In this document: positions 1 through 9,896 of the stretch, piece by piece
How the letters are laid out: every line of letters starts with the position of its first letter
How positions within the stretch are numbered: the stretch's first letter is position 1
Translations under genes and position numbers: made by a program
The notes under the pieces: model-generated
Told to the model about the DNA's origin: nothing
Databases searched by the model: none
What the model saw: the letters and a program-made list of their open reading frames with translations, nothing else
Origin: UBA4742 sp963773335
Lineage (GTDB): Bacteria; Actinomycetota; Acidimicrobiia; Acidimicrobiales; Acidimicrobilacustridaceae
Length of the DNA: 64,000 nucleotides
Assembly (NCBI GenBank): GCA_963773335.1
Contig: CAVZAT010000006.1
Location: 310,001-374,000 of the forward strand
Direction: 5' to 3'

Positions 1-797
1 CGGGCCCGGGTGCGGGCACTGCCGGTGTTGATCTCGCGGCGCTGGCCGGTCTCCGGGTCGATCAGGTCGATCACGCCCACGTCGGGCAGCTCGAGCTCGC
101 GGGGATCCACGACCTCCACCGCCAGCACCTCGTGGCGGGCGCTCAGCGCCCGCAGGGGACGATCCCAGTCCGCGTCGGACAGGAAGTCGGAGATGACCAC
201 GATCATCCCCCGCCGGCGGGTGGCACTGGCCAGGCGACGGAGGGCACCGTCCAGATCGGAGGCGCCGGGGTGATCGTCCTTGGCCGCTTGGAGGGCCCGG
301 TACAACAGGGCCTGGAGGTGGGCCCGGCCGGTGCGGGCCGGCATGGTCACCGGATGGGCGCCCTCGAGTACCACCGCCCCGACGCGATTGCCCGTGCGTT
401 GGGTCAGGAAGCCGATGGCGGCCAGCGCGGCCAGGGCCAGATCGCGCTTCTCGCAGTCCGCGGTGCCGAAGGCCAGGCTGGCCGAGAAGTCGGCCAGCAC
501 CCAGGTCTCGAGCTCACGGTCGGCGATGGTCTGGCGGATGTGGGGCTCGAGGGTACGAGCCGTCACGTTCCAGTCGATGCGACGCACGTCGTCGCCGGCC
601 GCGTACGGACGGGTCTCGCCCGCCTCGGTGCCGTGGCCGGGGACCAAGCCGCGGTAGTCGCCCTGGAGCAGGCCGTCGAGGCGGCGCGTCACGCTCAGCT
701 CCAGCCGGCGCAGCACCTCCGAGGACGGCCCCGTGGCCACGCTCGGCGGGCGGTTGCCCTGCGAGCTGAGACGGATCGTCTCGTTGGCCTGGCTCAT
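1..797 (-). CDS. DUF58 domain protein (3' end outside window)
   Basis: The minus-strand frame opens with ATG at 797-795 and stays open to the window edge, so about 265 residues are visible and the C-terminus is missing. The hallmark of DUF58 proteins, RPYAAGDDVRRIDW, is present near residue 65, followed by a VLADFSASLAFG segment and a VVISDFLSD segment typical of the vWA-like fold. DUF58 proteins are usually encoded next to MoxR ATPases and are thought to act with them as a chaperone/metal-insertion or cell-envelope module; substrates are generally unknown. The start overlaps the stop of the MoxR gene by ATGA, indicating translational coupling. The family call is secure; the physiological role is not visible. 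Confidence 0.9.
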   Translation of the reverse strand, partial: MSQANETIRLSSQGNRPPSVATGPSSEVLRRLELSVTRRLDGLLQGDYRGLVPGHGTEAGETRPYAAGDDVRRIDWNVTARTLEPHIRQTIADRELETWVLADFSASLAFGTADCEKRDLALAALAAIGFLTQRTGNRVGAVVLEGAHPVTMPARTGRAHLQALLYRALQAAKDDHPGASDLDGALRRLASATRRRGMIVVISDFLSDADWDRPLRALSARHEVLAVEVVDPRELELPDVGVIDLIDPETGQRREINTGSARTRA

Positions 798-1948
798 TGG
801 TTCGGGGCCGCGAAGGGCGACCCCGGAGCAGGATGGGCCGGCGGGACGGGATAGGCGGTGGTGGGCGCCGAGGTGTCACCGGGAGGCGGCGACGTGGTGG
901 TGACCGGCGCCGGGTCCTGGCTGGGCGACACCCGCGGCGCGGGTACCGTGCTGAGCAGGCGGGTCATGAGGTGCTCGACGGTGAGTCCCTGGGCCAAGGC
1001 CTCGTAGCTGGGCACCAATCGGTGGCGCAGCACGTCCGGGGCCACGTCGTAGACATCCTGGGGCAGGGCATAGGTGCGGCCCCTCAGCAGGGCCAGCGCA
1101 CGGGCGCCGGCCACCAGGCCCAGGCTGGCCCGGGGACTGGCTCCGAAGGCCAGCAGGTCCTCGAGCTCGGGGAGGCCGAACTGGCCCGGGTGGCGGGTGG
1201 CCAGCACCAGGCTGACCGCGTACTCGACCACGCCGTGGTCGACGTAGACATCGTCGGCCAGGTCCTGGAGGGCCAGCAGGTCGTCCAGGCCCAGCACCTG
1301 CTCGGCGTGGGGCGGGTGCACGCCCATGCGGTGGACGATCTCGATCTCCTCGGCGGGGCTCGGGTAGCCGATGACGATCTTCATGAGGAACCGATCGCGC
1401 TGGGCCTCGGGCAGCGGATACACGCCCTCGCTCTCGATCGGGTTCTGGGTGGCCATCACGATGAACGGCGACGGCACGTCGAAGGTGGTCCCGCCGATGG
1501 ACACGTGGTGCTCGGCCATGACCTCGAGCAGCGCCGACTGCACCTTGGCCGGAGCCCGGTTGATCTCGTCGGCCAGCACGAAGTTGGCGAAGATGGGGCC
1601 CAACTCGACGTCGAAGCGTTCGCTGGAGGCCCGGTAGATGCGGGTGCCGGTGATGTCGGCGGGCAGCAGGTCGGGGGTGAACTGCAGGCGCGTGTAGCTG
1701 CCGCCCACCACGGTGGCGAGGGTCTCGGCCGCCAGCGTCTTGGCCAGGCCGGGTACGCCTTCGAGCAGCGCGTGGCCCCGCGCCAGCAGGCAGACCAGCA
1801 GCCGCTCGATGGCCCGGTCCTGACCGACGATCACCTTCTTGACCTCGAACACGGCCTGCTCGAGGCGGGCCGGCGAGATGGTCTGGACGGTGGGGCCGGC
1901 GCCGGCGGCGGTGGCCGTCGGCGTCGTGGGCGGGACGGAATCGGTCAT
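794..1948 (-). CDS. MoxR-family AAA+ ATPase
   Basis: A 384-residue AAA+ ATPase. Walker A is GVPGLAKT (about residues 64-71) and Walker B is FVLADEINRA (about 122-131). The sensor region ATQNPIESEG and the IVGQDRAIE segment are typical of MoxR. ATG at 1948 was chosen because the family-like sequence begins just after it; an upstream in-frame extension to 2107 is Pro/Arg-rich and runs toward the divergent promoter. The C-terminal 45 residues are Pro/Thr-rich and probably disordered. The gene is the first of a MoxR-DUF58 operon (ATGA overlap), the usual arrangement in which the ATPase acts on a partner with a vWA-like domain. It is divergent from the two-component system starting at 2109. Confidence 0.92.
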   Translation of the reverse strand: MTDSVPPTTPTATAAGAGPTVQTISPARLEQAVFEVKKVIVGQDRAIERLLVCLLARGHALLEGVPGLAKTLAAETLATVVGGSYTRLQFTPDLLPADITGTRIYRASSERFDVELGPIFANFVLADEINRAPAKVQSALLEVMAEHHVSIGGTTFDVPSPFIVMATQNPIESEGVYPLPEAQRDRFLMKIVIGYPSPAEEIEIVHRMGVHPPHAEQVLGLDDLLALQDLADDVYVDHGVVEYAVSLVLATRHPGQFGLPELEDLLAFGASPRASLGLVAGARALALLRGRTYALPQDVYDVAPDVLRHRLVPSYEALAQGLTVEHLMTRLLSTVPAPRVSPSQDPAPVTTTSPPPGDTSAPTTAYPVPPAHPAPGSPFAAPNQ

Positions 1949-2096
1949 CGTCGAGGCTCCAGAGTGGGGGACGTCGTAGGGCAGATGAGCACAGCCGGGC
2001 GAAGGCCAGGATAAAGGTCCCGCCCGAGGTGGGGCCGGCCCGGCCCGATCGACGCTCCAGGGATCGCCTGCCACCCGGGGACCGGGCCGGCGGCGA

Positions 2097-2102
2097 TACG
2101 TT
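2097..2102 (+). promoter_or_regulatory. -10 box (TACGTT) for leaderless response-regulator mRNA
   Basis: TACGTT lies 6 nt upstream of the GTG start at 2109, leaving no room for a Shine-Dalgarno sequence. This spacing puts the transcript start at or next to the start codon, the pattern repeated at many genes in this window. No convincing -35 hexamer is seen. Confidence 0.5.
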
Positions 2103-2108
2103 TTCAAG

Positions 2109-2804
2109 GTGAGGATCCTGGTCGTCGACGATGAACCCGACCTGGTCGAGGCAGTGGCGCGCGGTCTGCGCCGGGACGGTTATGCGGTCGACGAGGCGGG
2201 CTCGGGGTCCGAGGCGCTCGAGAAGTTGGCCGTCAACGACTACGACCTGGTCTGCCTGGACGTGACCATGCCGGGCGTCGACGGTCGCGAGGTGTGTCGC
2301 CAGATCCGCGACGATCCCCGCGTCGAGCCGGGCCCCCGTGTGCTCATGCTCACCGCCCGCGACTCGCTCGAGGATCGCGTGGCCGGTCTCGATGACGGCG
2401 CCGACGACTACCTGGTCAAGCCCTTCGCCTTCCCCGAGCTGCTGGCTCGGGTGCGCTCCCTGCTGCGTCGCGACGCCGGTACCACGACCGCGGTGCTGCG
2501 GGTGGGCGAGCTCGAGCTGGACGCCGCCCGCCACGTGGCCCGCCGCGGCGATCGCGAGCTCGACCTCACCGCCAAGGAGTTCGCCCTTCTGCGCTACTTC
2601 ATGACCAACGCCGGCCAGGTGCTGTCCCAGGAGCGCCTCCTCGAACACGTGTGGGACGAGTACGCCGACCCGTTCACCAACACGGTGCGGGTCACGGTGG
2701 GCACGCTGCGCCGCAAGCTGGGGGGCGACGATCAGAGCCAGCTGATCGACACGGTGGTGGGACGGGGCTACCGACTCCACGACGACGACCAGCTGGCGCC
2801 GTGA
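2109..2804 (+). CDS. OmpR/PhoB-family response regulator
   Basis: A 231-residue two-domain regulator. The receiver domain has the acidic pair D7/D8, phospho-acceptor D51 (CLDVTMPG), a conserved Thr (MLTARD) and Lys104 (VKPF). The C-terminal half is a winged-helix DNA-binding domain (LTAKEFALLRYFM, then VRVTVGTLRRKL and VVGRGYRL). The GTG start leaves the typical RILVVDDEP N-terminus directly behind a -10-like box. The histidine kinase starts inside its stop codon (GTGA), so the two form a coupled pair; the stimulus cannot be deduced. The kinase and the downstream HtrA-like protease suggest envelope stress or homeostasis, by analogy with MprAB/HtrA-type loci; that is inference. Confidence 0.93.
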   Translation: MRILVVDDEPDLVEAVARGLRRDGYAVDEAGSGSEALEKLAVNDYDLVCLDVTMPGVDGREVCRQIRDDPRVEPGPRVLMLTARDSLEDRVAGLDDGADDYLVKPFAFPELLARVRSLLRRDAGTTTAVLRVGELELDAARHVARRGDRELDLTAKEFALLRYFMTNAGQVLSQERLLEHVWDEYADPFTNTVRVTVGTLRRKLGGDDQSQLIDTVVGRGYRLHDDDQLAP

Positions 2805-4030
2805 GCATCCGCCTCCGGCTGGCGTTCATCTATTCGGTGGTGTTGTGCCTGCTGGCCGCCTTGGTGGTGGGCGCCATCTACCTGGCGCTGGCCCACGCCC
2901 TGGCCGAAGAGCCGGCCCCGGTGGTGGCCCACCAGGTTCAGCCGGTCCCGGGCCAGCCCGGCACGGTGACGGTGGCGCCGGTGCAGCTCGAGACGGCGCA
3001 ACGTGTGGCCAACGAGAGCGCGCTCTACAAGTTGCGCACCTACTCCTTCGCCGCCCTGCTCGTGCTGTTCGCGGTGAGCCTCGGGGTGGGCTGGCTGGTC
3101 GCCGGCTACGTGCTCAGGCCGATCGGGCGCATCACCAAGGTGGCCCGCGAGATCACGGCCACGGACCTCTCGCGGCGCATCGACCTGGGCGGACCCGACG
3201 ACGAGCTGCGCCGCCTGGGCGACACCTTCGACGACATGCTGGGCCGCCTCGACGACGCCTTCGCCAGCCAACGTCAGTTCATCCAGGAGGCGTCCCACGA
3301 ACTGCGCAACCCGCTGGCGGTGATACGCACGAACCTGGAGGTGACCCTGGCCGACCCGGCCAGCACGAACCAGGAACTGCGCCACACCGCAGAGGTGGTC
3401 GACCGGGCGACCGAGCGCATGAGCCGGTTGGTGGACGACCTGCTGCTCTACGCCCGCAACGAGACGCCCGCCCTCGTGCACGAGCGGATCGACGCCGCCT
3501 CCCTGGTTCGCGAGGCGGCCGAGGAGTTCCAGGCGCCGGCCGAGGCAAGAGGGCTGCACCTGATGTGGTCGGCCGCACCCGAGCTCGACGTGGTCGGCGA
3601 TCGCAACGCCCTGCGCCAGGCTCTGGCCAACCTGCTGGCCAACGCCACCCGCCTGGCTCCCGCCGGTTCGACGGTCGGCGTGCGCGCCGGGCGCGAGGGA
3701 CCGTGGGTGTGGCTGGCGGTGGACGACCAAGGGCCCGGGATCGCCGTCGAGGATCAGGCCGCCGTCTTCCAGCGATTCTGGAAGGGCAAGCCCTCGGGGG
3801 ACACCGGGGACCGGCGCAGCGGGCTCGGCCTGACCATCGTCCGCCAGGTGGTGCAGGCCCACGGAGGCGAGGTGAAGCTGGTGTCGGCCCCCGGGGTGGG
3901 CTCGACCTTCGCCTTGTGGCTCCCCGCCGCCGCCCCGGCGCCCGCCGCCGGGGCACCTACCGGGCCGCGCCAGGACCTGGCCCCGGCGCCCGGGCCGTAC
4001 CCGGTGGGGGACCAGGGCTCGACCTCTTAA
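2801..4030 (+). CDS. HAMP-type sensor histidine kinase
   Basis: A 409-residue membrane kinase from GTG 2801, which overlaps the regulator stop. There are two transmembrane segments (about residues 7-30 and 82-103) around a short 50-residue extracytoplasmic loop, then a HAMP domain, a HisKA domain with H166 (EASHELRNPLAVIR), and an HATPase_c domain with N-box (LANLLANATR), G1 (DDQGPGI), F-box (FQRFWKG) and G2 (RSGLGLTIV). The last 35 residues are Ala/Pro-rich. The small loop argues for sensing within the membrane or cell wall rather than for binding a large periplasmic ligand. Partner of the preceding response regulator. Confidence 0.93.
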   Translation: MSIRLRLAFIYSVVLCLLAALVVGAIYLALAHALAEEPAPVVAHQVQPVPGQPGTVTVAPVQLETAQRVANESALYKLRTYSFAALLVLFAVSLGVGWLVAGYVLRPIGRITKVAREITATDLSRRIDLGGPDDELRRLGDTFDDMLGRLDDAFASQRQFIQEASHELRNPLAVIRTNLEVTLADPASTNQELRHTAEVVDRATERMSRLVDDLLLYARNETPALVHERIDAASLVREAAEEFQAPAEARGLHLMWSAAPELDVVGDRNALRQALANLLANATRLAPAGSTVGVRAGREGPWVWLAVDDQGPGIAVEDQAAVFQRFWKGKPSGDTGDRRSGLGLTIVRQVVQAHGGEVKLVSAPGVGSTFALWLPAAAPAPAAGAPTGPRQDLAPAPGPYPVGDQGSTS

Positions 4031-4097
4031 CCGTCCTTTACCGGCGACGCCCTAGGTTGGCCGGGGCCCAGCCACACCCGCGAGGAAGCACCCACCT

Positions 4098-5272
4098 GTG
4101 ACCGATTGGCACGACGAGCCCGGACCCCAGCCGCCCGACCTTCCCCGCTGGGGTGCCCCGGTGGCCGGTCGGTGGTCGGCCGGGTCGGAGCCGCCCACGC
4201 CGCCGCCTGGGCCCCCGGCGACCAGGACGGCCCGGGCCACCGGTCGGGGCTGGCTGGTGGTGGCCGCCGTGATCGTGGCCACGGCCCTGGTGGCCGCCGG
4301 CTACCTGGTCGGCCAAGCAGAGCGCAACGGCCAGAACACGAGCTCCGGGGCGCTGGCTGCCACCTCCACCAGCTCCGCCGGTCCGACCACGCCGACCGTC
4401 CCCGCTGCCGGTGGCCAGCCTGTGGTGGCGGTGGCGAGCGCCCTCAGCCCGGCGGTCGTGCAGATCCAGACCCCCGACGGGCTGGGTTCGGGCATCGTCT
4501 ACGACGCGTCAGGTCTGATCGTGACCAACGCGCATGTGGTGGGTACCGCCACCAGCGTGCAGATCACACGATCGAACGGTCAGACCCTGAGCGGGAACGT
4601 GGTCGGCGCCGACCCGTCCTCCGACGTGGCCGTGGTCCGCGTCGCCCCGGGTTCGGCCCGCCTCACCGCGGCCAAGCTGGCCCACTCCGAGCCCGCAGTC
4701 GGATCTGTGGCAGTGGCCATCGGCAGTCCCTTCGGGCTGAGCGGCACCGTCACCTCAGGTGTGGTGAGCGCCGTCGACCGGCCCTTGGAGAACGAGGCGG
4801 CCGTCGCCGTGAACATGATCCAGACCGACGCGGCCATCAACCCGGGTAACTCGGGCGGTGCCCTGGCCGACATCAACGGCGAGGTCATCGGGGTCAACGC
4901 GGAGATCTTGAGCCAGAGCGGGGACAACAACGGCATCGGCTTCGCCATCCCGATCCGCACGGCCATGGCGGTGGCGGCCAAGATCACCGCCGGGGACTCG
5001 CTGGCCAGGCCGGTGGTCGGCGTGCAGGTCCGCAACGATCCATCGGGCGCGGCCGGTGCCTATGTCGTGACCGTGAACCCCGACAGCCCGGCGGCCAAGG
5101 CCGGGCTGCGGACCGGGGACCTGATCGTGGCCATCGACGGGACGTCCGTGCGCCACCTCCGGCGATTTCGTGGATGAGGTCATCGTGCACAGTCCCGGTG
5201 ATCGGGCCACGTTGCCGCGTCGAACGAGGGAGCTCGACCCTCACCGTCGAGGTCACCCTGGCCTCCTCGTGA
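4098..5272 (+). CDS. Membrane-anchored HtrA/DegP-like serine protease (two frameshifts in PDZ)
   Basis: GTG start 10 nt after a GAGGAAG ribosome-binding site; a TAGGTT -10-like box sits at 4053-4058. Layout: Pro-rich cytoplasmic N-terminus, one transmembrane helix (about 51-71), a Thr/Ser-rich linker, a trypsin-like S1C domain with triad H146 (TNAHVV), D176 (SSDVAVV) and S252 (GNSGGAL), and a PDZ domain. The frame breaks after GTSV (extra base near 5151) and again near 5215. Reading through both single-base insertions restores a normal PDZ end (DFVDEV, then GSSTLTVEVTL) stopping at 5272. Without correction it would stop at 5177. A role in cleaving misfolded envelope proteins is known for the family. 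It sits directly downstream of the two-component system. Confidence 0.87.
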
Positions 5273-5341
5273 GCCACGACCGGTCCCAGCCGCCAGCGGT
5301 GGGGTCCACGACCGGCTGAGTTCGACACCGGGCAGCCTGGA

Positions 5342-5347
5342 TAGGCT
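5342..5347 (+). promoter_or_regulatory. -10 box (TAGGCT) upstream of ftsY
   Basis: TAGGCT ends 9 nt before the ATG at 5357, consistent with a leaderless or nearly leaderless transcript. Confidence 0.5.
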
Positions 5348-5356
5348 GCCCGGACC

Positions 5357-6548
5357 ATGGGCCCGGTCCTCATCGTCATCGTCATCGCCGTCGTGCTGGC
5401 GGGTGTCGTCGGCATCACCTTCGCCCTCACCCGGGGGCGCGCCGGCGGCGACGCCACGCTGCTCGAGCCGCCACGTCCCGGCGTCGAGCCCACCACCCGG
5501 CCAGCAGCTCGTCGGTCCGAGGTGGCGCCGACCGAGAGCCCCGAAGCAGGCGCCCAGCCCGTCGAGGTCGACGAGGAGCTGGCCGCCGCGGTCGACGAGG
5601 CTCTGGCCCCGACCGAGGTCGAGGCCCCGGCTGAGGTCGAGGCGCCGGTCCGGCCGCGACTCGCGCGACCGGCTGGGCAGGGCGCGCGGGCTGCTCGGCG
5701 GATATGTGGGGTCCATCCGCTCCCGCAGCGGCATCGACGCCGAGACCTGGGACGAGCTGGAGGAGGCACTCATCCTGGCCGACGTGGGCATCGGGCCGAC
5801 CACCGCCCTGCTCGACTCGTTGCGCACCCGGGTCAAGGCCGAGGGCCTGACCTCCAGCGACCAGCTGGTGGACGCCCTCAAGGTGGAGCTCAAGGCCCGG
5901 CTGTCCGGCTTCGATCGGGCCCTGCACTTCGCCGAGGCCGCCCCTTCGGTGTGGTTGTTCGTCGGGGTGAACGGTGTGGGCAAGACCACCACCGTGGGGA
6001 AGTTGGGCCAGGCCGAGATGGCGGTGGGCCACAAGGTGGTGATGGCGGCGGGTGACACGTTCCGGGCCGCGGCCGGCGAGCAGCTGGGCATGTGGGCCGA
6101 GCGCACCGGGGCCGACTTCGTCCGGGGGGACGACGGCGGTGACCCCAGCGCGGTGATCTTCGATGCGGTGGAACGGGCGGCGGCCACCGGTGCCGACCTC
6201 GTGCTGGCCGACACCGCCGGACGCCTGCACACCAAGGTCAACCTGATGGAGGAGCTGCGCAAGGTCCGCCGTGTGGCCGAGAAGGGCGCGGGCACGGTCT
6301 CGGAGGTCCTGCTCGTACTCGACGCCACCACCGGCCAGAACGGGCTCATCCAGGCCCAGCAGTTCACCGAGGCCGTCGAGCTGACCGGTGTGGTCCTGAC
6401 CAAGCTCGACGGCTCGGCCAAGGGCGGGATCGTGGTGGCCATCCAGGACCAGCTGGGCATTCCGGTCAAGCTGGTGGGAATCGGCGAGACGGTCGTCGAC
6501 CTCGTAGCCTTCGAGGTCGACGAGTTCGTCGACGCCCTGATCGCCTGA
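5357..6548 (+). CDS. ftsY: Signal recognition particle receptor FtsY (one frameshift)
   Basis: SRP receptor GTPase that docks ribosome-nascent chain-Ffh complexes at the membrane. The protein starts with a transmembrane helix (about residues 3-25) and an acidic Glu/Pro/Ala linker. The NG domain follows, with GVNGVGKTTTVGKLG (G1), DTFRAAAGEQL, DTAGRLHTK (G3) and TKLDGSAKGG (G4). A single extra base near 5670-5674 splits the acidic linker from the N domain. Removing it joins RPRLRDRLGRARGLLGGYV, the expected start of the N domain. The corrected length is about 396 residues. Its neighbour ffh encodes the partner GTPase. The lesion is more likely a sequence error than a real null because the gene is essential. 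Confidence 0.9.
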
Positions 6549-6615
6549 TGGCCACGAGCCCCGACCGGTGCAGAGCGTCGGCCGGTACCCGAACCAACGA
6601 GTGAGGTCGAGGTCC

Positions 6616-7119
6616 ATGCTGAGGTTCCTGTTCCGCCTGGTGCTGCTGCCGTTCCGCCTCGCCTTGGGTGTGGTCGAGACCGGCTTTCGCGTCGGGTTGG
6701 CCGTCGGGCGACTGCCGGTGCGGCTCTCCAACGGAGTGGGACGGGTGCTGGGTCTGCGAGCCGTGGTCACCCTGGTCGCCGGGGTGGTGCTGGGCCTGCT
6801 GTTCGCCCCGGGCCCTGGCCGCGAGCTGCGCAGCCGCCTCCGGGCGCTGTCGGCCGCCCGGCGCATGACCAGCGACGCCGAGCTGACCGAACGGGTGACC
6901 TTCGAGCTCGAGCACGCACCGCGGACCTGGCACCTGCCCCAGCCGGACATCACGGTGGTGGGAGGCCGGGTGGTGCTGCGGGGCTCCGTGGCGCTCGACT
7001 CGGCCCGCGAAGAGCTGGGTCGGGTGGCGGGAGCGGTCCCCGGCGTCTCGGCTGTCGAGAACCTGGTGGCCGTCGTCGTCGATGACGACGTGACCGCCCA
7101 CGACGAAGTGACCAGTTGA
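6616..7119 (+). CDS. BON-domain membrane-associated protein
   Basis: A 167-residue protein between ftsY and ffh. ATG 6616 was chosen over an upstream ATG at 6568 because it begins the hydrophobic/basic stretch. The N-terminus has two amphipathic or membrane-interacting stretches (about residues 2-20 and 48-65), followed by a basic region. A BON domain occupies about residues 98-155 (VVGGRVVLRGSVAL, then VPGVSAVENLVAVV), the fold of OsmY-like lipid-binding proteins. The single hydrophobic segment plus BON suggests a membrane-surface protein. A link to SRP function is suggested only by position. Confidence 0.75.
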   Translation: MLRFLFRLVLLPFRLALGVVETGFRVGLAVGRLPVRLSNGVGRVLGLRAVVTLVAGVVLGLLFAPGPGRELRSRLRALSAARRMTSDAELTERVTFELEHAPRTWHLPQPDITVVGGRVVLRGSVALDSAREELGRVAGAVPGVSAVENLVAVVVDDDVTAHDEVTS

Positions 7120-7127
7120 AACTCCGG

Positions 7128-7133
7128 TAGTCT
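7128..7133 (+). promoter_or_regulatory. -10 box (TAGTCT) upstream of ffh
   Basis: TAGTCT lies 9 nt upstream of the ffh ATG at 7143. No Shine-Dalgarno sequence is visible in the gap, fitting leaderless initiation. Confidence 0.45.
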
Positions 7134-7142
7134 CGCCCCTCC

Positions 7143-8645
<1,503 letters not shown>

Positions 8646-8745
8646 GGCCCCGCCAGGGCGCACCATGGTAGGTCGCACCGGTCCCACCTCACCGACACCA
8701 GCACAGCCGTCCGGCTGAGCGTCACCCCAAGAGAGAAGAAGCAAC

Positions 8746-9012
8746 GTGGTCAAGCTCCGCCTCATGCGGATGGGCAAGAAGAAGCAACCGACCTACCGGG
8801 TGGTCGCCGCCGACGCCCGGTCGCCCCGCAACGGCCGGTTCATCGAGATCGTCGGCACCTACGAGCCGCGCCGCGAGCCGTCGGCGATCGTCATCGACAA
8901 CGACAAGGCGTTGGCCTGGTTGCGCAAGGGCGCTCAGCCCACCGAGCGCGTCGAGAAGCTCCTCAAGCTGTCCGGAGCGTGGGACGAGTTCAAGGGAACG
9001 GCCGCACCGTGA
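8746..9012 (+). CDS. rpsP: 30S ribosomal protein S16
   Basis: An 88-residue protein with the conserved S16 start (VKLRLMRMGKKKQPTYRVV) and the GRFIEIVGTYEPR and KALAWLRKGAQPTE segments. GTG 8746 is preceded by a purine-rich GAGAGAAGAAG stretch serving as ribosome-binding site. Its stop overlaps the next start (GTGA), coupling it to khpA. Binds and helps fold the 5' domain of 16S rRNA. Confidence 0.97.
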   Translation: MVKLRLMRMGKKKQPTYRVVAADARSPRNGRFIEIVGTYEPRREPSAIVIDNDKALAWLRKGAQPTERVEKLLKLSGAWDEFKGTAAP

Positions 9013-9359
9013 GCGACGCGGACGACCTCACCGAGACCGAGCTGACCGACGCCGACGAGCTCGACGACTATGACGATGACGTCGATGGCGACGACGAGGT
9101 CGACGGCAACACCATCACCGCCGGCAACGCCCGGGCAGTCCTCGACTACCTGGTCCGGGCCGTGGTCGACGACCCGGACTCGGTCGATGTGCAGATCGAA
9201 GAGGGTGGCCGGCGGCCGTCGCTCAACGTGACCGTGGCTCCCGGCGACATGGGCCGGGTCATAGGCAAGCGGGGTCGCGTGGCCACCTCCATCCGGACCG
9301 TGACCCGCTCGGCGGCGGTGCGTGACGGTGTCGAGGTCGACATCGAGTTCCTCGACTGA
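9009..9359 (+). CDS. khpA: KH-domain RNA-binding protein KhpA
   Basis: A 116-residue protein starting at GTG 9009 inside the rpsP stop. The first 35 residues are strongly acidic (Asp/Glu-rich), an extension beyond the roughly 75-80-residue core family. The KH domain follows with the RNA-binding loop GKRG inside DMGRVIGKRGRVATS. KhpA proteins bind RNA broadly, often with KhpB/Jag, and the gene lies between rpsP and rimM in most Gram-positives. The next gene starts within its stop codon. Confidence 0.9.
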   Translation: MSDADDLTETELTDADELDDYDDDVDGDDEVDGNTITAGNARAVLDYLVRAVVDDPDSVDVQIEEGGRRPSLNVTVAPGDMGRVIGKRGRVATSIRTVTRSAAVRDGVEVDIEFLD

Positions 9360-9847
9360 CCCAGCTCGAGATCGGCCGCATCACGCGGCCCCACGGCCTG
9401 CGCGGGGAGGTGCTGGTGGCACTGGTCACTACCGAAACCTCGCGGCTGGATGTGGGTTCGACCCTTCAGACAGGCACCTCGGAGCTGACCGTCGAGCGCG
9501 CCAGCCCGCATGGCCGCCAGTGGATCGTCGCCTTCGCCGGGGTCTCCACCCGCGAGGACGCCGAGTCGCTGGTGGGGCAGATCCTGACGGCCGAACCCAA
9601 GCCCGAGGCCGACCAGAGCGATGACCAGGCCACGCTGTGGGTGCACGAGCTCGTGGGAGCGCAGGTGATCGACGCCACCGGTGCCGAGCGAGGACGGGTG
9701 GCGGCGGTGGTGGCCAACCCGGCCAGCGACCTGCTCGAGCTCGACTCGGGCGCGCTGGTGCCCCTGCGATTCGTGGTGGGCGGGGTGGAGACCAGCCCCG
9801 GAGGTCGTGTGGTACGGGTGGATCCGCCTGCCGGCATCTTCGAGTAG
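9356..9847 (+). CDS. rimM: Ribosome maturation factor RimM, apparent CTG start
   Basis: RimM binds S19 and assists 30S maturation. The conserved N-terminus LEIGRITRPHGLRGEVLV lies upstream of any ATG, GTG or TTG in this frame, and an in-frame stop at 9323 limits the 5' extension. The only plausible initiator is CTG 9356, overlapping the khpA stop as CTGA, where ATGA or GTGA would be usual. That gives 163 residues. The C-terminal PRC-barrel part (LWVHELVGAQVID, then PLRFVVGGVET) is intact. Either a true CTG start or a base error in an ATG/GTG would explain it. Confidence 0.85.
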   Translation: MTQLEIGRITRPHGLRGEVLVALVTTETSRLDVGSTLQTGTSELTVERASPHGRQWIVAFAGVSTREDAESLVGQILTAEPKPEADQSDDQATLWVHELVGAQVIDATGAERGRVAAVVANPASDLLELDSGALVPLRFVVGGVETSPGGRVVRVDPPAGIFE

Positions 9848-9880
9848 CAGGATCTTCGACCAGCAGGATCTTCGATAAGG
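9836..9880 (+). repeat. Three tandem copies of a 16-bp unit at the rimM-trmD junction
   Basis: The end of rimM (atcttcgagtagcagg, 9836-9851) is repeated as atcttcgaccagcagg (9852-9867) and partially as atcttcgataagg (9868-9880). The first copy contains the rimM stop. The last copy supplies the AAGGAG ribosome-binding site of trmD. It looks like a local slippage duplication. Confidence 0.8.
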
Positions 9881-9896
9881 AGCAGCTCGAGCCATC

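Noticed and set aside
10..854. Plus-strand frames over the first 850 nt
   Set aside because: They are antisense to the DUF58 gene, whose minus-strand frame has clear family motifs.
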